7,166 bases of DNA from positions 1-7,166 of the forward strand of contig JADLAH010000129.1 in the NCBI GenBank assembly GCA_020848315.1, in the 5' to 3' direction. This document shows, piece by piece, positions 1 through 6,290 of the stretch. Origin of the DNA: Chitinophagales bacterium (lineage in GTDB: Bacteria > Bacteroidota > Bacteroidia > Chitinophagales > JADIYW01). The notes beneath the pieces were generated by a model, which was given only the letters and a program-made list of their open reading frames with translations, searched no databases and was not told the DNA's origin. Each line of letters starts with the position of its first letter. Positions within the stretch are counted from its first letter, which is position 1. Both the position numbers and the translations under genes were made by a program.

Positions 1-428
1 AGGGTCGGAATATCCAGGTGGTCGCGGTGGCCGTGTGACAACAGGATATAGTCGATATTTTTCAACTGATAGATATCGCAGGGCAATCCGTGCCTGCGTT
101 TCATAAAAGGCGTCAGATGCTGGAAAACAGGGTCGGTGAGTAGCCGCTTATCGCCCATTTGTATGTAAAAGGAAGAATGCCCCAGCCAGACGATCTTGTC
201 GTGCGGGCTTTCCGCAAAGTTGTTGTTGATATGAATTTCAGGACGGAATTTATCCTGTTGCTTGTCTTTTTTCTGTGGATTGGGCGAACTCACCCAGCGC
301 AGTAGGCGTTCCAGTGGCAGCTTGTCACGTATGTCTGAAAAGACATATTCCCCGTTAATACAGAGGTTGCCCTGCACATCGTCGCGGATAAAGGGCAGGG
401 CGGGATTGTATCGGTATTGTTTTGCCAT
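1..428 (-). CDS. MBL-fold metal-dependent hydrolase, N-terminal part (cut by window edge)
   Basis: Translating from the ATG at 428 gives 142 residues with no stop before the window edge, so the C-terminal part is missing because of the window and not because of a mutation. The first beta-strand region of the metallo-beta-lactamase fold is visible at residues 78-101 (IVWLGHSSFYI, then LLTDPVF). The metal-binding motif SHGHRDHLD lies at 131-139, with H132, H134, D136 and H137 as expected zinc or other metal ligands. The N-terminal extension with an SPNP element (48-51) and the WLGHSS and DPVF strings resemble the UlaG/NAPE-PLD-like branch of the superfamily, whose members are often about 350 residues. 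The substrate cannot be told. ATG 428 is the first possible start, because an in-frame TAA lies upstream inside the terminator hairpin. No Shine-Dalgarno is present. It follows the ompA-like gene on the same strand but is separated from it by a strong terminator, so it probably has its own promoter. Confidence 0.88.
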   Translation of the reverse strand, partial: MAKQYRYNPALPFIRDDVQGNLCINGEYVFSDIRDKLPLERLLRWVSSPNPQKKDKQQDKFRPEIHINNNFAESPHDKIVWLGHSSFYIQMGDKRLLTDPVFQHLTPFMKRRHGLPCDIYQLKNIDYILLSHGHRDHLDIPT

Positions 429-440
429 AGGATAAAAATA

Positions 441-476
441 AAAAAAAACCTGTTAGATGACTAACAGGTTTTTTTA
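441..476 (-). terminator. Rho-independent terminator after the OmpA-family gene
   Basis: A perfect inverted repeat has arms CCTGTTAG (449-456) and CTAACAGG (461-468) around the 4-base loop ATGA. The pairing extends through flanking A and T runs to about 15 bp (442-456 with 461-475). Read on the minus strand, it starts 18 bases after the ompA-like stop codon and is followed by nine T residues, the classic intrinsic terminator layout. The A run on the other side would let it also act for plus-strand transcripts. It ends only about 12 bases before the start codon of the next minus-strand gene. Confidence 0.88.
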
Positions 477-493
477 TTAAAAAGTTCGGTAGA

Positions 494-2107
494 TTATTGT
501 TCAGCCGGTGTGAAGTCAACACGTCTGTTAGACTGGTGTTGGTTTTCATTCTTAGCATCTTTAACTACAGGCTCAGACATACCCATTGGTAATTTGATGA
601 ATCTGTCTTCTGCAATTCCGTAGTGTTTGATCAGGTACTGAATAGCAGCGTTTACACGGCTTTCAGACAATTTCTGATTGTAAGTTGCGGAACCTCTGGT
701 GTCGGTGTTGCCTTTTACATTTACTTTCAGAGATGGGTTAGTCACCATTACCAGACCAACTTTTTTCAATTCGTCTCCAGCTTCAGGAGTGATGTTGTAT
801 TTGTTCAGGTCGTAGTATACGGAAGTAAGTTTCCATACGGTTTCTTCCACTTTCTTGATTTGTTGTTTGATTGGTGTATCGTCATAGATTACAGCAGCGA
901 TTGCTTTCTGGATAGCTGCAGAGTCATTGCCAACGTTTTTGCAGTCAACAATTGCGTATGCAGGAGAAGAGAACGGCTCCGGATCTGTAGAGTCTGGGCA
1001 ACCATCTTTATCGCTGTCTAATGTTACGCCGTGTGCATCAACTGCATAGCCTGCTGGTGTATTTTGCTCTTTATCCAGGATATCCAGTACGCCGTCACCA
1101 TCTGTATCTTTCAGGTTAGGTTTTTCCGGTTTAGGTTGGTTCTCCATGATGAACGCGATAGGGTTTACCCACTCTACGTGTTCTTTCTGAGCACCGATGC
1201 GTCCGAATTTGTAAGCGAAGAATACATTAATGTATGCAAACGCATCGCGGTTCATTTTAGCCAGTGAGTTAACTACTTTGCCGTTCTGAACGTCTGTTGT
1301 GAAGTTGAATGCATCTAATTTATCAGAGTTAGTGAAGGTGAAGTTACCTTCCAGACCCATATCAAATGATTTTGTCAGTTTGAATTTCATACCAACAGCC
1401 ATTGGGAATACTACTTCAGTAAATTTGTTGGTATAACCTTTCAGGTATTGAGAGTTCTCAATCGGTTGGTCGTTGGCAGAATTGTAAATCTGAGAAGATA
1501 CGCGGATTAAACCTACACCCAGTTTGGTATAGAATGCGAATTTTCTGGATTTAACAGGTTTGCCTGTCACTTGAGAGCGTATGTATTGGTTGTAGCCCAT
1601 TCCCAAGCCTAACCAGTCAATATAGAAATTGACAGAAGCCTGGTGGAAAACGTTTGTTTTGAAGTAAACAGGCTGATCGAAACCTAACTGTTTCCAGTAT
1701 TGTCTGTCTTCCGCGAAACCACCTTCGGTAACAGTACGACCTAACAATTTACCTAATGTATAGTCTACATTTAAACCAAATGCACTGTTGAACATTTTGG
1801 TCAGACCGATACCGGCACCCCATTGGATTTCACTTTGTTTCTTCAACTGTCTTGCCCAGTCGTAGCTTCTGATATCCGTGAAAGGAGTCGTTGCACCGAA
1901 GTGTACGTTAAGGCTCCAGTCCTGTAAATACTTTTTAGAGGTAACATTGTAGTACTTCTTAGCAGCTTTTACATCTGTAGTTGAACTTGCCTGGTTGCTG
2001 GCAACATCAACATCCGCATTTTTTTTGCTTTTCTGTGCAAAGCCGGTGGTCGTTGCCATAAGCAAAGCCAACACCATTAGCATTACATAGTTTGGTTTTG
2101 TCTTCAT
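494..2107 (-). CDS. OmpA-family outer-membrane protein with TSP3-like linker
   Basis: This 537-residue protein is likely an outer-membrane barrel anchored to peptidoglycan. Residues 1-24 form a Sec signal peptide (basic MKTK, hydrophobic core VMLMVLALLMA, cleavage likely after GFA before Q25). Residues about 60-303 are rich in alternating aromatic and small residues, as in beta-barrels, ending FFAYKFG. A linker follows with two aspartate-rich calcium-binding TSP3-like motifs (DTDGDGVLDILD at 334-345 and DSDKDGCPDSTD at 364-375). C370 and C389 could form a disulfide. The C-terminal OmpA domain (about 425-535) contains GNTDTRG (466-472), LSESR (480-484) and NRRVDF (527-532). D469 and R484 fit the usual diaminopimelate-binding pair. 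Base composition looks more AT-rich than the flanking genes, as is common for abundant surface proteins. The start is supported by the signal peptide. A candidate promoter lies upstream and a strong terminator downstream, so it is probably monocistronic. The exact role (porin or purely structural) is not visible. Confidence 0.93.
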   Translation of the reverse strand: MKTKPNYVMLMVLALLMATTTGFAQKSKKNADVDVASNQASSTTDVKAAKKYYNVTSKKYLQDWSLNVHFGATTPFTDIRSYDWARQLKKQSEIQWGAGIGLTKMFNSAFGLNVDYTLGKLLGRTVTEGGFAEDRQYWKQLGFDQPVYFKTNVFHQASVNFYIDWLGLGMGYNQYIRSQVTGKPVKSRKFAFYTKLGVGLIRVSSQIYNSANDQPIENSQYLKGYTNKFTEVVFPMAVGMKFKLTKSFDMGLEGNFTFTNSDKLDAFNFTTDVQNGKVVNSLAKMNRDAFAYINVFFAYKFGRIGAQKEHVEWVNPIAFIMENQPKPEKPNLKDTDGDGVLDILDKEQNTPAGYAVDAHGVTLDSDKDGCPDSTDPEPFSSPAYAIVDCKNVGNDSAAIQKAIAAVIYDDTPIKQQIKKVEETVWKLTSVYYDLNKYNITPEAGDELKKVGLVMVTNPSLKVNVKGNTDTRGSATYNQKLSESRVNAAIQYLIKHYGIAEDRFIKLPMGMSEPVVKDAKNENQHQSNRRVDFTPAEQ

Positions 2108-2126
2108 GTAGAGTGTTATTTGTGGT

Positions 2127-2158
2127 TAAAGTTAAAGAATGTTATTCAAAATCCCAAA
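2127..2158 (-). promoter_or_regulatory. Candidate Bacteroidota-type promoter of the OmpA-family gene
   Basis: On the minus strand, TTTG (2158-2155) is followed after exactly 20 bases by TAACTTTA (2134-2127). This matches the Bacteroidota -33/-7 consensus TTTG-N19-21-TAnnTTTG with one mismatch at the last base. The start codon at 2107 lies 19 bases after the -7 box, implying a short leader of roughly 13-15 bases without a Shine-Dalgarno. It is the best match in the 70-base gap between the MFS stop codon and the ompA-like start. That gap shows no terminator hairpin, so some read-through from the upstream genes is possible. The element is inferred from sequence only. Confidence 0.5.
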
Positions 2159-2177
2159 GACATCTCAAATTTAATAA

Positions 2178-3413
2178 TTATTCAACATAGTCTAAGTCCT
2201 TGCCATATGTTTCTTCGAGTTGCGTCCATGCCCAGAATGCGATGCCGATGCAGATGACACCCACCGCCAGATTGGCGCCGATAGTGCCCCATCCAAACTG
2301 TGTTTTGAAGGTGATATACAGGAAGTTAATCCCGATAACCGCGCCTCTCACAAAGTTGGGTGCCGTATTGGCTACCGTCGAGCGGATGTTGATACCAAAC
2401 GATTCTGCGGCAGTACTCATAAAAACCGCCCAATAGCCGATACCGAATCCGAGCAGGAATATCATCGTGTAAAAACCGGTCATATTCATCCTGCCGATCC
2501 ACCAGAAAATGGCAATGAAAAAGATAAGAATACACAAGAAGGTCAGGATAGCCTTTTTGCGGCTCTTCAGATAATTGGATAAAAGACCACAACTCACGTC
2601 ACCGATGGTGAGTCCGCCATATACCGTCATAATAGCGTAAATGGCCACTTTCTTCTTGTCGCCATAGTCGAGTCCAAGTGCTTCCGCGAGTTCGGGCGCG
2701 TATTTGGCATATAATTGAACGATATACCAGATCGGAATGGCCAACGCAATTACCGCGAGATATTTGATGAACTTCTCGCGACTCCTGAACAGGATCCGCA
2801 TATCGCCGAGACTGTGTGTTTTTTCTTTTACACTTAAATACATACCCGATTCAAAGACGCTGATGCGCAATATTAATAAAGCGAAGCCCATGCCGCCGCC
2901 AATCAGATAACAAGTCTTCCAGTCCTGCACCCACAATACCAGCAGGCAGCCGAAGACCGCCCCGAGTACGCCGAAGCCCGCAATGAAAGCGGTGGCCAGT
3001 CCTCTTTTCTCCTTGCTCATGCTTTCGTTCACCAGCGTCACACCGGCACCGAGTTCTCCGGCCAGACCAAATCCGGCGATGAAACGCAGGAATTCATATT
3101 GCGGAATGGTGGTGACAAATGCGTTCAACGTATTCGCGATGGAATAGGTGACTATAGAACCAAACAGCACCGACAGCCTCCCTTTCTTATCCCCCAGGAT
3201 GCCCCAGAAGATACCGCCCAGCAGCATGCCCAGCATCTGCCAGTTGTCCAGGCGCAATCCGATTTGTTCGAGCAGGTGGTCTTCCACGCCGAGTCCGCGC
3301 AGACTGCTGACGCGCACCATCCCGAACAGCAATAAATCAAATACATCCACGAAATAGCCCAGCGCAGCCACGATAACCAGTATAGTAACGCCTTTATTAT
3401 TGCTTTTATTCAT
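2178..3413 (-). CDS. MFS transporter, 12 transmembrane segments, substrate unknown
   Basis: This 411-residue inner-membrane protein has the hydrophobic pattern of a complete major facilitator superfamily carrier. TM1 contains GYFVDVFDLLLFG (19-31), with the acidic residues typical of organic-acid and sugar-porter-like MFS branches. After TM2 comes the loop motif A, GILGDKKGR (71-79). TM4 carries RFIAGFGLAGELG (110-122), followed by E130 and KRG (136-138), a pattern shared by the metabolite:H+ and aromatic-acid:H+ symporter groups. A degenerate second motif A (GLLSNYLKSRKK, 276-287) marks the second half. AESFGINIRSTVANT (336-350) is the usual TM10-TM11 region. The family suggests proton-coupled uptake of a small organic solute, but no residue identifies the substrate. 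The start is 33 bases after the desaturase stop codon on the same strand, so co-transcription with the desaturase and hydrolase is likely. No Shine-Dalgarno is seen. A 9-base tandem repeat covers its start codon. Confidence 0.9.
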   Translation of the reverse strand: MNKSNNKGVTILVIVAALGYFVDVFDLLLFGMVRVSSLRGLGVEDHLLEQIGLRLDNWQMLGMLLGGIFWGILGDKKGRLSVLFGSIVTYSIANTLNAFVTTIPQYEFLRFIAGFGLAGELGAGVTLVNESMSKEKRGLATAFIAGFGVLGAVFGCLLVLWVQDWKTCYLIGGGMGFALLILRISVFESGMYLSVKEKTHSLGDMRILFRSREKFIKYLAVIALAIPIWYIVQLYAKYAPELAEALGLDYGDKKKVAIYAIMTVYGGLTIGDVSCGLLSNYLKSRKKAILTFLCILIFFIAIFWWIGRMNMTGFYTMIFLLGFGIGYWAVFMSTAAESFGINIRSTVANTAPNFVRGAVIGINFLYITFKTQFGWGTIGANLAVGVICIGIAFWAWTQLEETYGKDLDYVE

Positions 3414-3446
3414 AGTCGGAATAGTCGGTTTTGGGATATGGTGGAA

Positions 3447-4469
3447 TTATTTCTTAACGGCCATTTTCAGGATTTCCCAGTAATTGGGTTTTAGCAGTCC
3501 GTGTTGGTAAAAGCCGCGTGCCAGCAGCATGTCGTGCATCTTCGGTGAGTTGTAAGACGGCATATTCTGCAGGAAATGATGTTCCAGATGATAATTCACA
3601 TGCAATGGCGCAAACAAAATGCGCTCAACGAAATTGGCGTAAGTGGTTCTCGTGTTTTTATACGGATCGTTGGTGTCTTCCACTACACTGTGCTCCGCGA
3701 TGGAACGGATGCGCAGTGAAAAATTGAACGTCGTGAGGTTGGCGCCTATCCACAGCAGATAGAGCAGCGGCTTGCCCAGTGCCAGCAATATCAGGAAGAG
3801 CGAAAGGTTGACCAAAATCGGACCGCGCAGGTTGTAGTAGCCGTTGCGCAGGATGACTTTCCACGGTCTGTTTTCCTGCGGGATTTTCTCCACCAGATTG
3901 CCCAGGTTGTATTTGATGAATCCGGTGTGCATCGCGAGCAGTCCGAGATCGGCTTTGATGCCCGTCAGTCCGAGCAGGTCGCGCGTCATTTTGCGCAGGA
4001 TGCCGGCGAGTTTCGCGGGATAGCCTTTCACCAGATTGATATCCGGATCGTCGGTGGTGCCTGTCGCGATGTGATGCTGGAAATGATAGGGACGGTATTG
4101 CTCCACATTATTGAAAATGGGATAAGCCCCGAAAATATTGCCGATGATGTCGTTCAGCTTTCTGGTTTTGAATAAGGAATAATGCGACGCGTCATGCATG
4201 ATAATCGCGCAGCCGAGTTGCTTGCCACCAATAATAAATAAGGCGATGATGACGGTAAATACATTCGGAAAGAATCCCACGAGTGCGAATGCAAATGCTA
4301 TCCATGTCCAAACGGAAGCGACTTCCAGAAAGCCTTTCCAGTTGGATTTTTCATGTAGCTGCTTGATCTCTTCTTTGGTGAGATATTCGTGAATAATTTT
4401 TTTGTACTTCACGACCTGATTATTCTCAGGTTGTACTTTGAATTCCCAGTTGTTGTAGGTGGTTGCCAT
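3447..4469 (-). CDS. Membrane fatty-acid-desaturase-family protein (di-iron, three His boxes)
   Basis: From ATG 4469 the product has 340 residues, beginning MATTYNNWEF. It carries the histidine boxes of membrane di-iron desaturases and hydroxylases: HDASH (92-96), HFQHH (129-133) and HLEHH (294-298), plus H260 in AEHS. Hydrophobic hairpins lie at about 50-82 and 217-245, giving the usual membrane topology with the His boxes on the cytoplasmic side. The NTRTT (272-276) and NYHLEHH strings resemble the branch with rhizopine-oxygenase-like (MocD) and related proteins more than classical acyl-CoA desaturases. The reaction could therefore be desaturation or hydroxylation of a lipid or another hydrophobic substrate. 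An upstream in-frame ATG at 4496 would add nine residues (MLKFCILAS) and overlap the hydrolase gene by 7 bases. I prefer 4469 because the extension looks unlike a family N-terminus and a TATTTTAG box sits 5 bases before 4469. Family assignment is firm; the substrate is unknown. Confidence 0.9.
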   Translation of the reverse strand: MATTYNNWEFKVQPENNQVVKYKKIIHEYLTKEEIKQLHEKSNWKGFLEVASVWTWIAFAFALVGFFPNVFTVIIALFIIGGKQLGCAIIMHDASHYSLFKTRKLNDIIGNIFGAYPIFNNVEQYRPYHFQHHIATGTTDDPDINLVKGYPAKLAGILRKMTRDLLGLTGIKADLGLLAMHTGFIKYNLGNLVEKIPQENRPWKVILRNGYYNLRGPILVNLSLFLILLALGKPLLYLLWIGANLTTFNFSLRIRSIAEHSVVEDTNDPYKNTRTTYANFVERILFAPLHVNYHLEHHFLQNMPSYNSPKMHDMLLARGFYQHGLLKPNYWEILKMAVKK

Positions 4470-4489
4470 CGATGCTAAAATACAAAATT

Positions 4490-5155
4490 TCAGCATAAAA
4501 ATGCATGCATTGCATCGAAGGTTTCTTTGGGATGCAGATTCAGGCAGAAATGACCGCCGCCGACCTGCACGTAGGGTTCGTCGGGTGCTCTGACGATGCG
4601 GTCGTGTTTGTCGTGGATGCGCAACGGATTCGGCAGATTGGATGTGATTTTGGGTTCGTAATTCATCTCCATCATCAGCGCCAGCTGGGTATTGGTGAAT
4701 GTATGGAAATTATCCATCACGCCGGATTGAATATTGCGCATGTGTTCGTTTTTCACTTTTTCCAGCATATATTTTTTCAACGCCGCAGTTTTTATCAGAC
4801 CTGTCATGGCAGCTATCTGTGTGATACGCGGCACCTGCTGTACAGTGTGTATTACCTTGGCCGGATCATTGAATGAGCCTATCATGCAAATATCACAGCC
4901 AGTCAGTTCGCGAATCTGAAAAGAAAAATAGCCACCCATAGAATGCCCGATGAGTTTGTCGGACGGATGAATGCCGTAGAATTGTATGAGTGCCTTCGCA
5001 AAGCGCCGCACGTTGATGAACGGGAAAGTGAACTTGTCCAGCACCGGCCGGTAGTCTACAGGCAGCAACAGGAAATCCGATAAATAGGGTTTTAATTCTT
5101 CAAAACAGCGATCGTCTTCGCCAAACCCCGGAAGCAGGAAAATTCTTTTTTGCAT
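4490..5155 (-). CDS. Alpha/beta-hydrolase fold protein
   Basis: This 221-residue cytoplasmic protein has no signal peptide and is small for the fold. Its N-terminus RIFLLPGFGEDD (4-15) is the first core strand followed by the oxyanion-hole loop. The nucleophile elbow is GHSMGG (70-75), with S72 as catalytic serine. The acid is likely D185 in HDKHDRIV (181-188), and the general base H202 in GGGHF (199-203), giving a complete Ser-Asp-His triad in the expected order. Residues about 100-165, between the elbow and the acid, form a helical cap. Ester, thioester or lipid hydrolysis are all possible and nothing fixes the substrate. It is the first gene of a minus-strand group: the desaturase starts 20 bases after its stop (or overlaps it by 7 bases if the longer desaturase start is used). 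Its own start codon lies in an inverted repeat and faces aguA across an 84-base divergent region. Confidence 0.88.
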   Translation of the reverse strand: MQKRIFLLPGFGEDDRCFEELKPYLSDFLLLPVDYRPVLDKFTFPFINVRRFAKALIQFYGIHPSDKLIGHSMGGYFSFQIRELTGCDICMIGSFNDPAKVIHTVQQVPRITQIAAMTGLIKTAALKKYMLEKVKNEHMRNIQSGVMDNFHTFTNTQLALMMEMNYEPKITSNLPNPLRIHDKHDRIVRAPDEPYVQVGGGHFCLNLHPKETFDAMHAFLC

Positions 5156-5171
5156 ACTGCTAATGTATGCA
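5151..5171. repeat. Inverted repeat over the hydrolase start codon
   Basis: The arms TGCATAC (5151-5157) and GTATGCA (5165-5171) are perfect complements separated by 7 bases (TGCTAAT). The left arm contains the minus-strand start codon of the alpha/beta-hydrolase (5155-5153). It could be an operator half-site pair or, in the transcript, a weak hairpin covering the start codon. A 7-bp AT-rich dyad can arise by chance, so its function is uncertain. Confidence 0.4.
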
Positions 5172-5193
5172 TTCTTTATCGATTTGCAGTTTA

Positions 5194-5209
5194 CAAAAGT
5201 TAGCTTTTG
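5194..5209. repeat. Short inverted repeat in the divergent intergenic region
   Basis: CAAAAG (5194-5199) and CTTTTG (5204-5209) flank TTAG. The right arm supplies the TTTG of the candidate aguA -33 box, so a protein binding this dyad would cover the promoter. Six base pairs of AT-rich symmetry is weak evidence, and the dyad may simply reflect T-rich promoter composition. Confidence 0.25.
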
Positions 5210-5235
5210 AAATCACTGCGAAACATGTACTTTTG
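5206..5235 (+). promoter_or_regulatory. Candidate promoter of aguAB
   Basis: TTTG (5206-5209) and TACTTTTG (5228-5235) match the Bacteroidota -33 and -7 elements. The -7 match to TAnnTTTG is perfect, and the 18-base spacing is one short of the usual 19-21. The -7 box ends only 4 bases before the aguA ATG at 5240, so transcription would start at or very near the start codon and give a leaderless or nearly leaderless mRNA. The promoter overlaps the upstream in-frame TTG at 5207, which argues against that codon being the real start. Confidence 0.55.
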
Positions 5236-5239
5236 TGCT

Positions 5240-6289
5240 ATGAATAAGAGACTGCCCGCAGAATGGGAACCACAGGACGCGATACAGATTGCTTTTCCGT
5301 CCAGATCATCAGACTGGATAGATTACTGGGACGAAGTGGTGCCCTGCTATATCGGCATCATTAAAGTGATATCAGCCTATCAGCCTTTAATCATTGTATG
5401 TGATAATAAAACAGAGGTAGCCGAATTGCTGAAAGAGGTGCTGAATGAGCGCATTTTTCTGATAGAAATGCCTATCAACGATACGTGGGCACGCGACCAC
5501 GGTGCGATTACTGTAGAAACCGACAATGGTTATGCTATTTATGATTTTATGTTCAATGGCTGGGGACTCAAATTCGCGGCGGATAAAGACAATCTTATCA
5601 CCGGTAACCTCTGGAAACAAGGCGTTTTTCAGGCATCCTCGCTGGTGATTCCGGATTTGGTGCTGGAAGGTGGAAGTATTGAAAGCGACGGAAAAGGTAC
5701 CGTACTGACCACCTCTAATTGTCTGTTGTCGCCGAACCGAAATCCGCATTTCTCGAGAGCGGAGATTGAGCAGAAAATCAAGGATTTGTTCGGTCTGCAG
5801 CGTTTGCTGTGGCTCGAGAGTGGCCACCTGGAAGGCGATGATACCGACGCGCACATCGACACCGTTGCGCGGTTTTGCGATGAACATACTATTGCGTATG
5901 TACAATGTACCGACGAACAGGAAGTGCATTATGAAAGTCTGCGCAACATGGAAGCGGAATTACAGCAATTCCGTACCGCGGATAAGGAGCCTTACCGCCT
6001 GATTCCGCTGCCGATGGCGGATGCTGTCTATGCGCAGGATGACCAGAGAAGACTGCCCGCGACTTACGCGAATTTTCTCATCATGAATGAAGTGGTGTTG
6101 ATGCCAACTTACGGCTTGCCGCAGGATGAGCTGGCCATCGCGCAATTACAGCAGGCGTATGCCGACAGAAAAGTCATCGGTGTGGATTGCAGGGCGCTCT
6201 TGCTGCAGCACGGTTCATTGCATTGCATTACCATGCAGTATCCGAAAGGCAGCATTTGTTTTGATACATTAAAAACTTTAAACCAGTAA
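5240..6289 (+). CDS. aguA: Agmatine deiminase (PAD_porph family)
   Basis: This 349-residue cytoplasmic enzyme is predicted to convert agmatine to N-carbamoylputrescine and ammonia. The N-terminus LPAEWEPQDAIQIAFP (5-20) is the family signature and sets the start at ATG 5240. A longer reading from TTG 5207 would add 11 residues that cover the promoter and is rejected. Guanidine-modifying-fold motifs follow in order: NDTWARDHGA (80-89, D86), FNGWGLKF (105-112), LEGGSIESDGKGT (142-154, E143), TDAHID (202-207, H205 and D207) and GSLHCITMQ (325-333) with catalytic C329. All catalytic residues expected for the family are present. The WARDHGA and WGLKF variants, in place of WMRDTGP and WGGK of better-known agmatine deiminases, fit the Bacteroidota branch as I know it. 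Peptidyl-arginine deiminases share this domain, but there is no signal peptide or extra domain here, and the aguB gene one base downstream strongly supports agmatine as substrate. Confidence 0.92.
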   Translation: MNKRLPAEWEPQDAIQIAFPSRSSDWIDYWDEVVPCYIGIIKVISAYQPLIIVCDNKTEVAELLKEVLNERIFLIEMPINDTWARDHGAITVETDNGYAIYDFMFNGWGLKFAADKDNLITGNLWKQGVFQASSLVIPDLVLEGGSIESDGKGTVLTTSNCLLSPNRNPHFSRAEIEQKIKDLFGLQRLLWLESGHLEGDDTDAHIDTVARFCDEHTIAYVQCTDEQEVHYESLRNMEAELQQFRTADKEPYRLIPLPMADAVYAQDDQRRLPATYANFLIMNEVVLMPTYGLPQDELAIAQLQQAYADRKVIGVDCRALLLQHGSLHCITMQYPKGSICFDTLKTLNQ

Positions 6290-6290
6290 C

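Noticed and set aside
1..428. MBL-fold gene as a truncated pseudogene
   Set aside because: The frame is open to the window edge and the metal-binding motif is intact, so the truncation is only the window boundary.
355..558. 67-codon minus-strand open frame across the ompA/MBL junction
   Set aside because: It overlaps the end of the ompA-like gene, the terminator hairpin and the start of the MBL gene in another frame. It would be translated through the terminator.
4470..4496. Upstream start ATG 4496 for the desaturase
   Set aside because: It adds a nine-residue hydrophobic stub (MLKFCILAS) and overlaps the hydrolase stop region by 7 bases. ATG 4469 has a promoter-like box just before it. It remains possible through translational coupling.
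4501..4510. 10-base palindrome ATGCATGCAT
   Set aside because: It lies inside the last codons of the hydrolase (DAMHAF). A short self-complementary string like this is readily produced by the codons and has no partner elsewhere in the window.
5387..5929. 180-codon minus-strand open frame opposite aguA
   Set aside because: It is antisense to a clear agmatine deiminase, with no motif, signal or promoter of its own.
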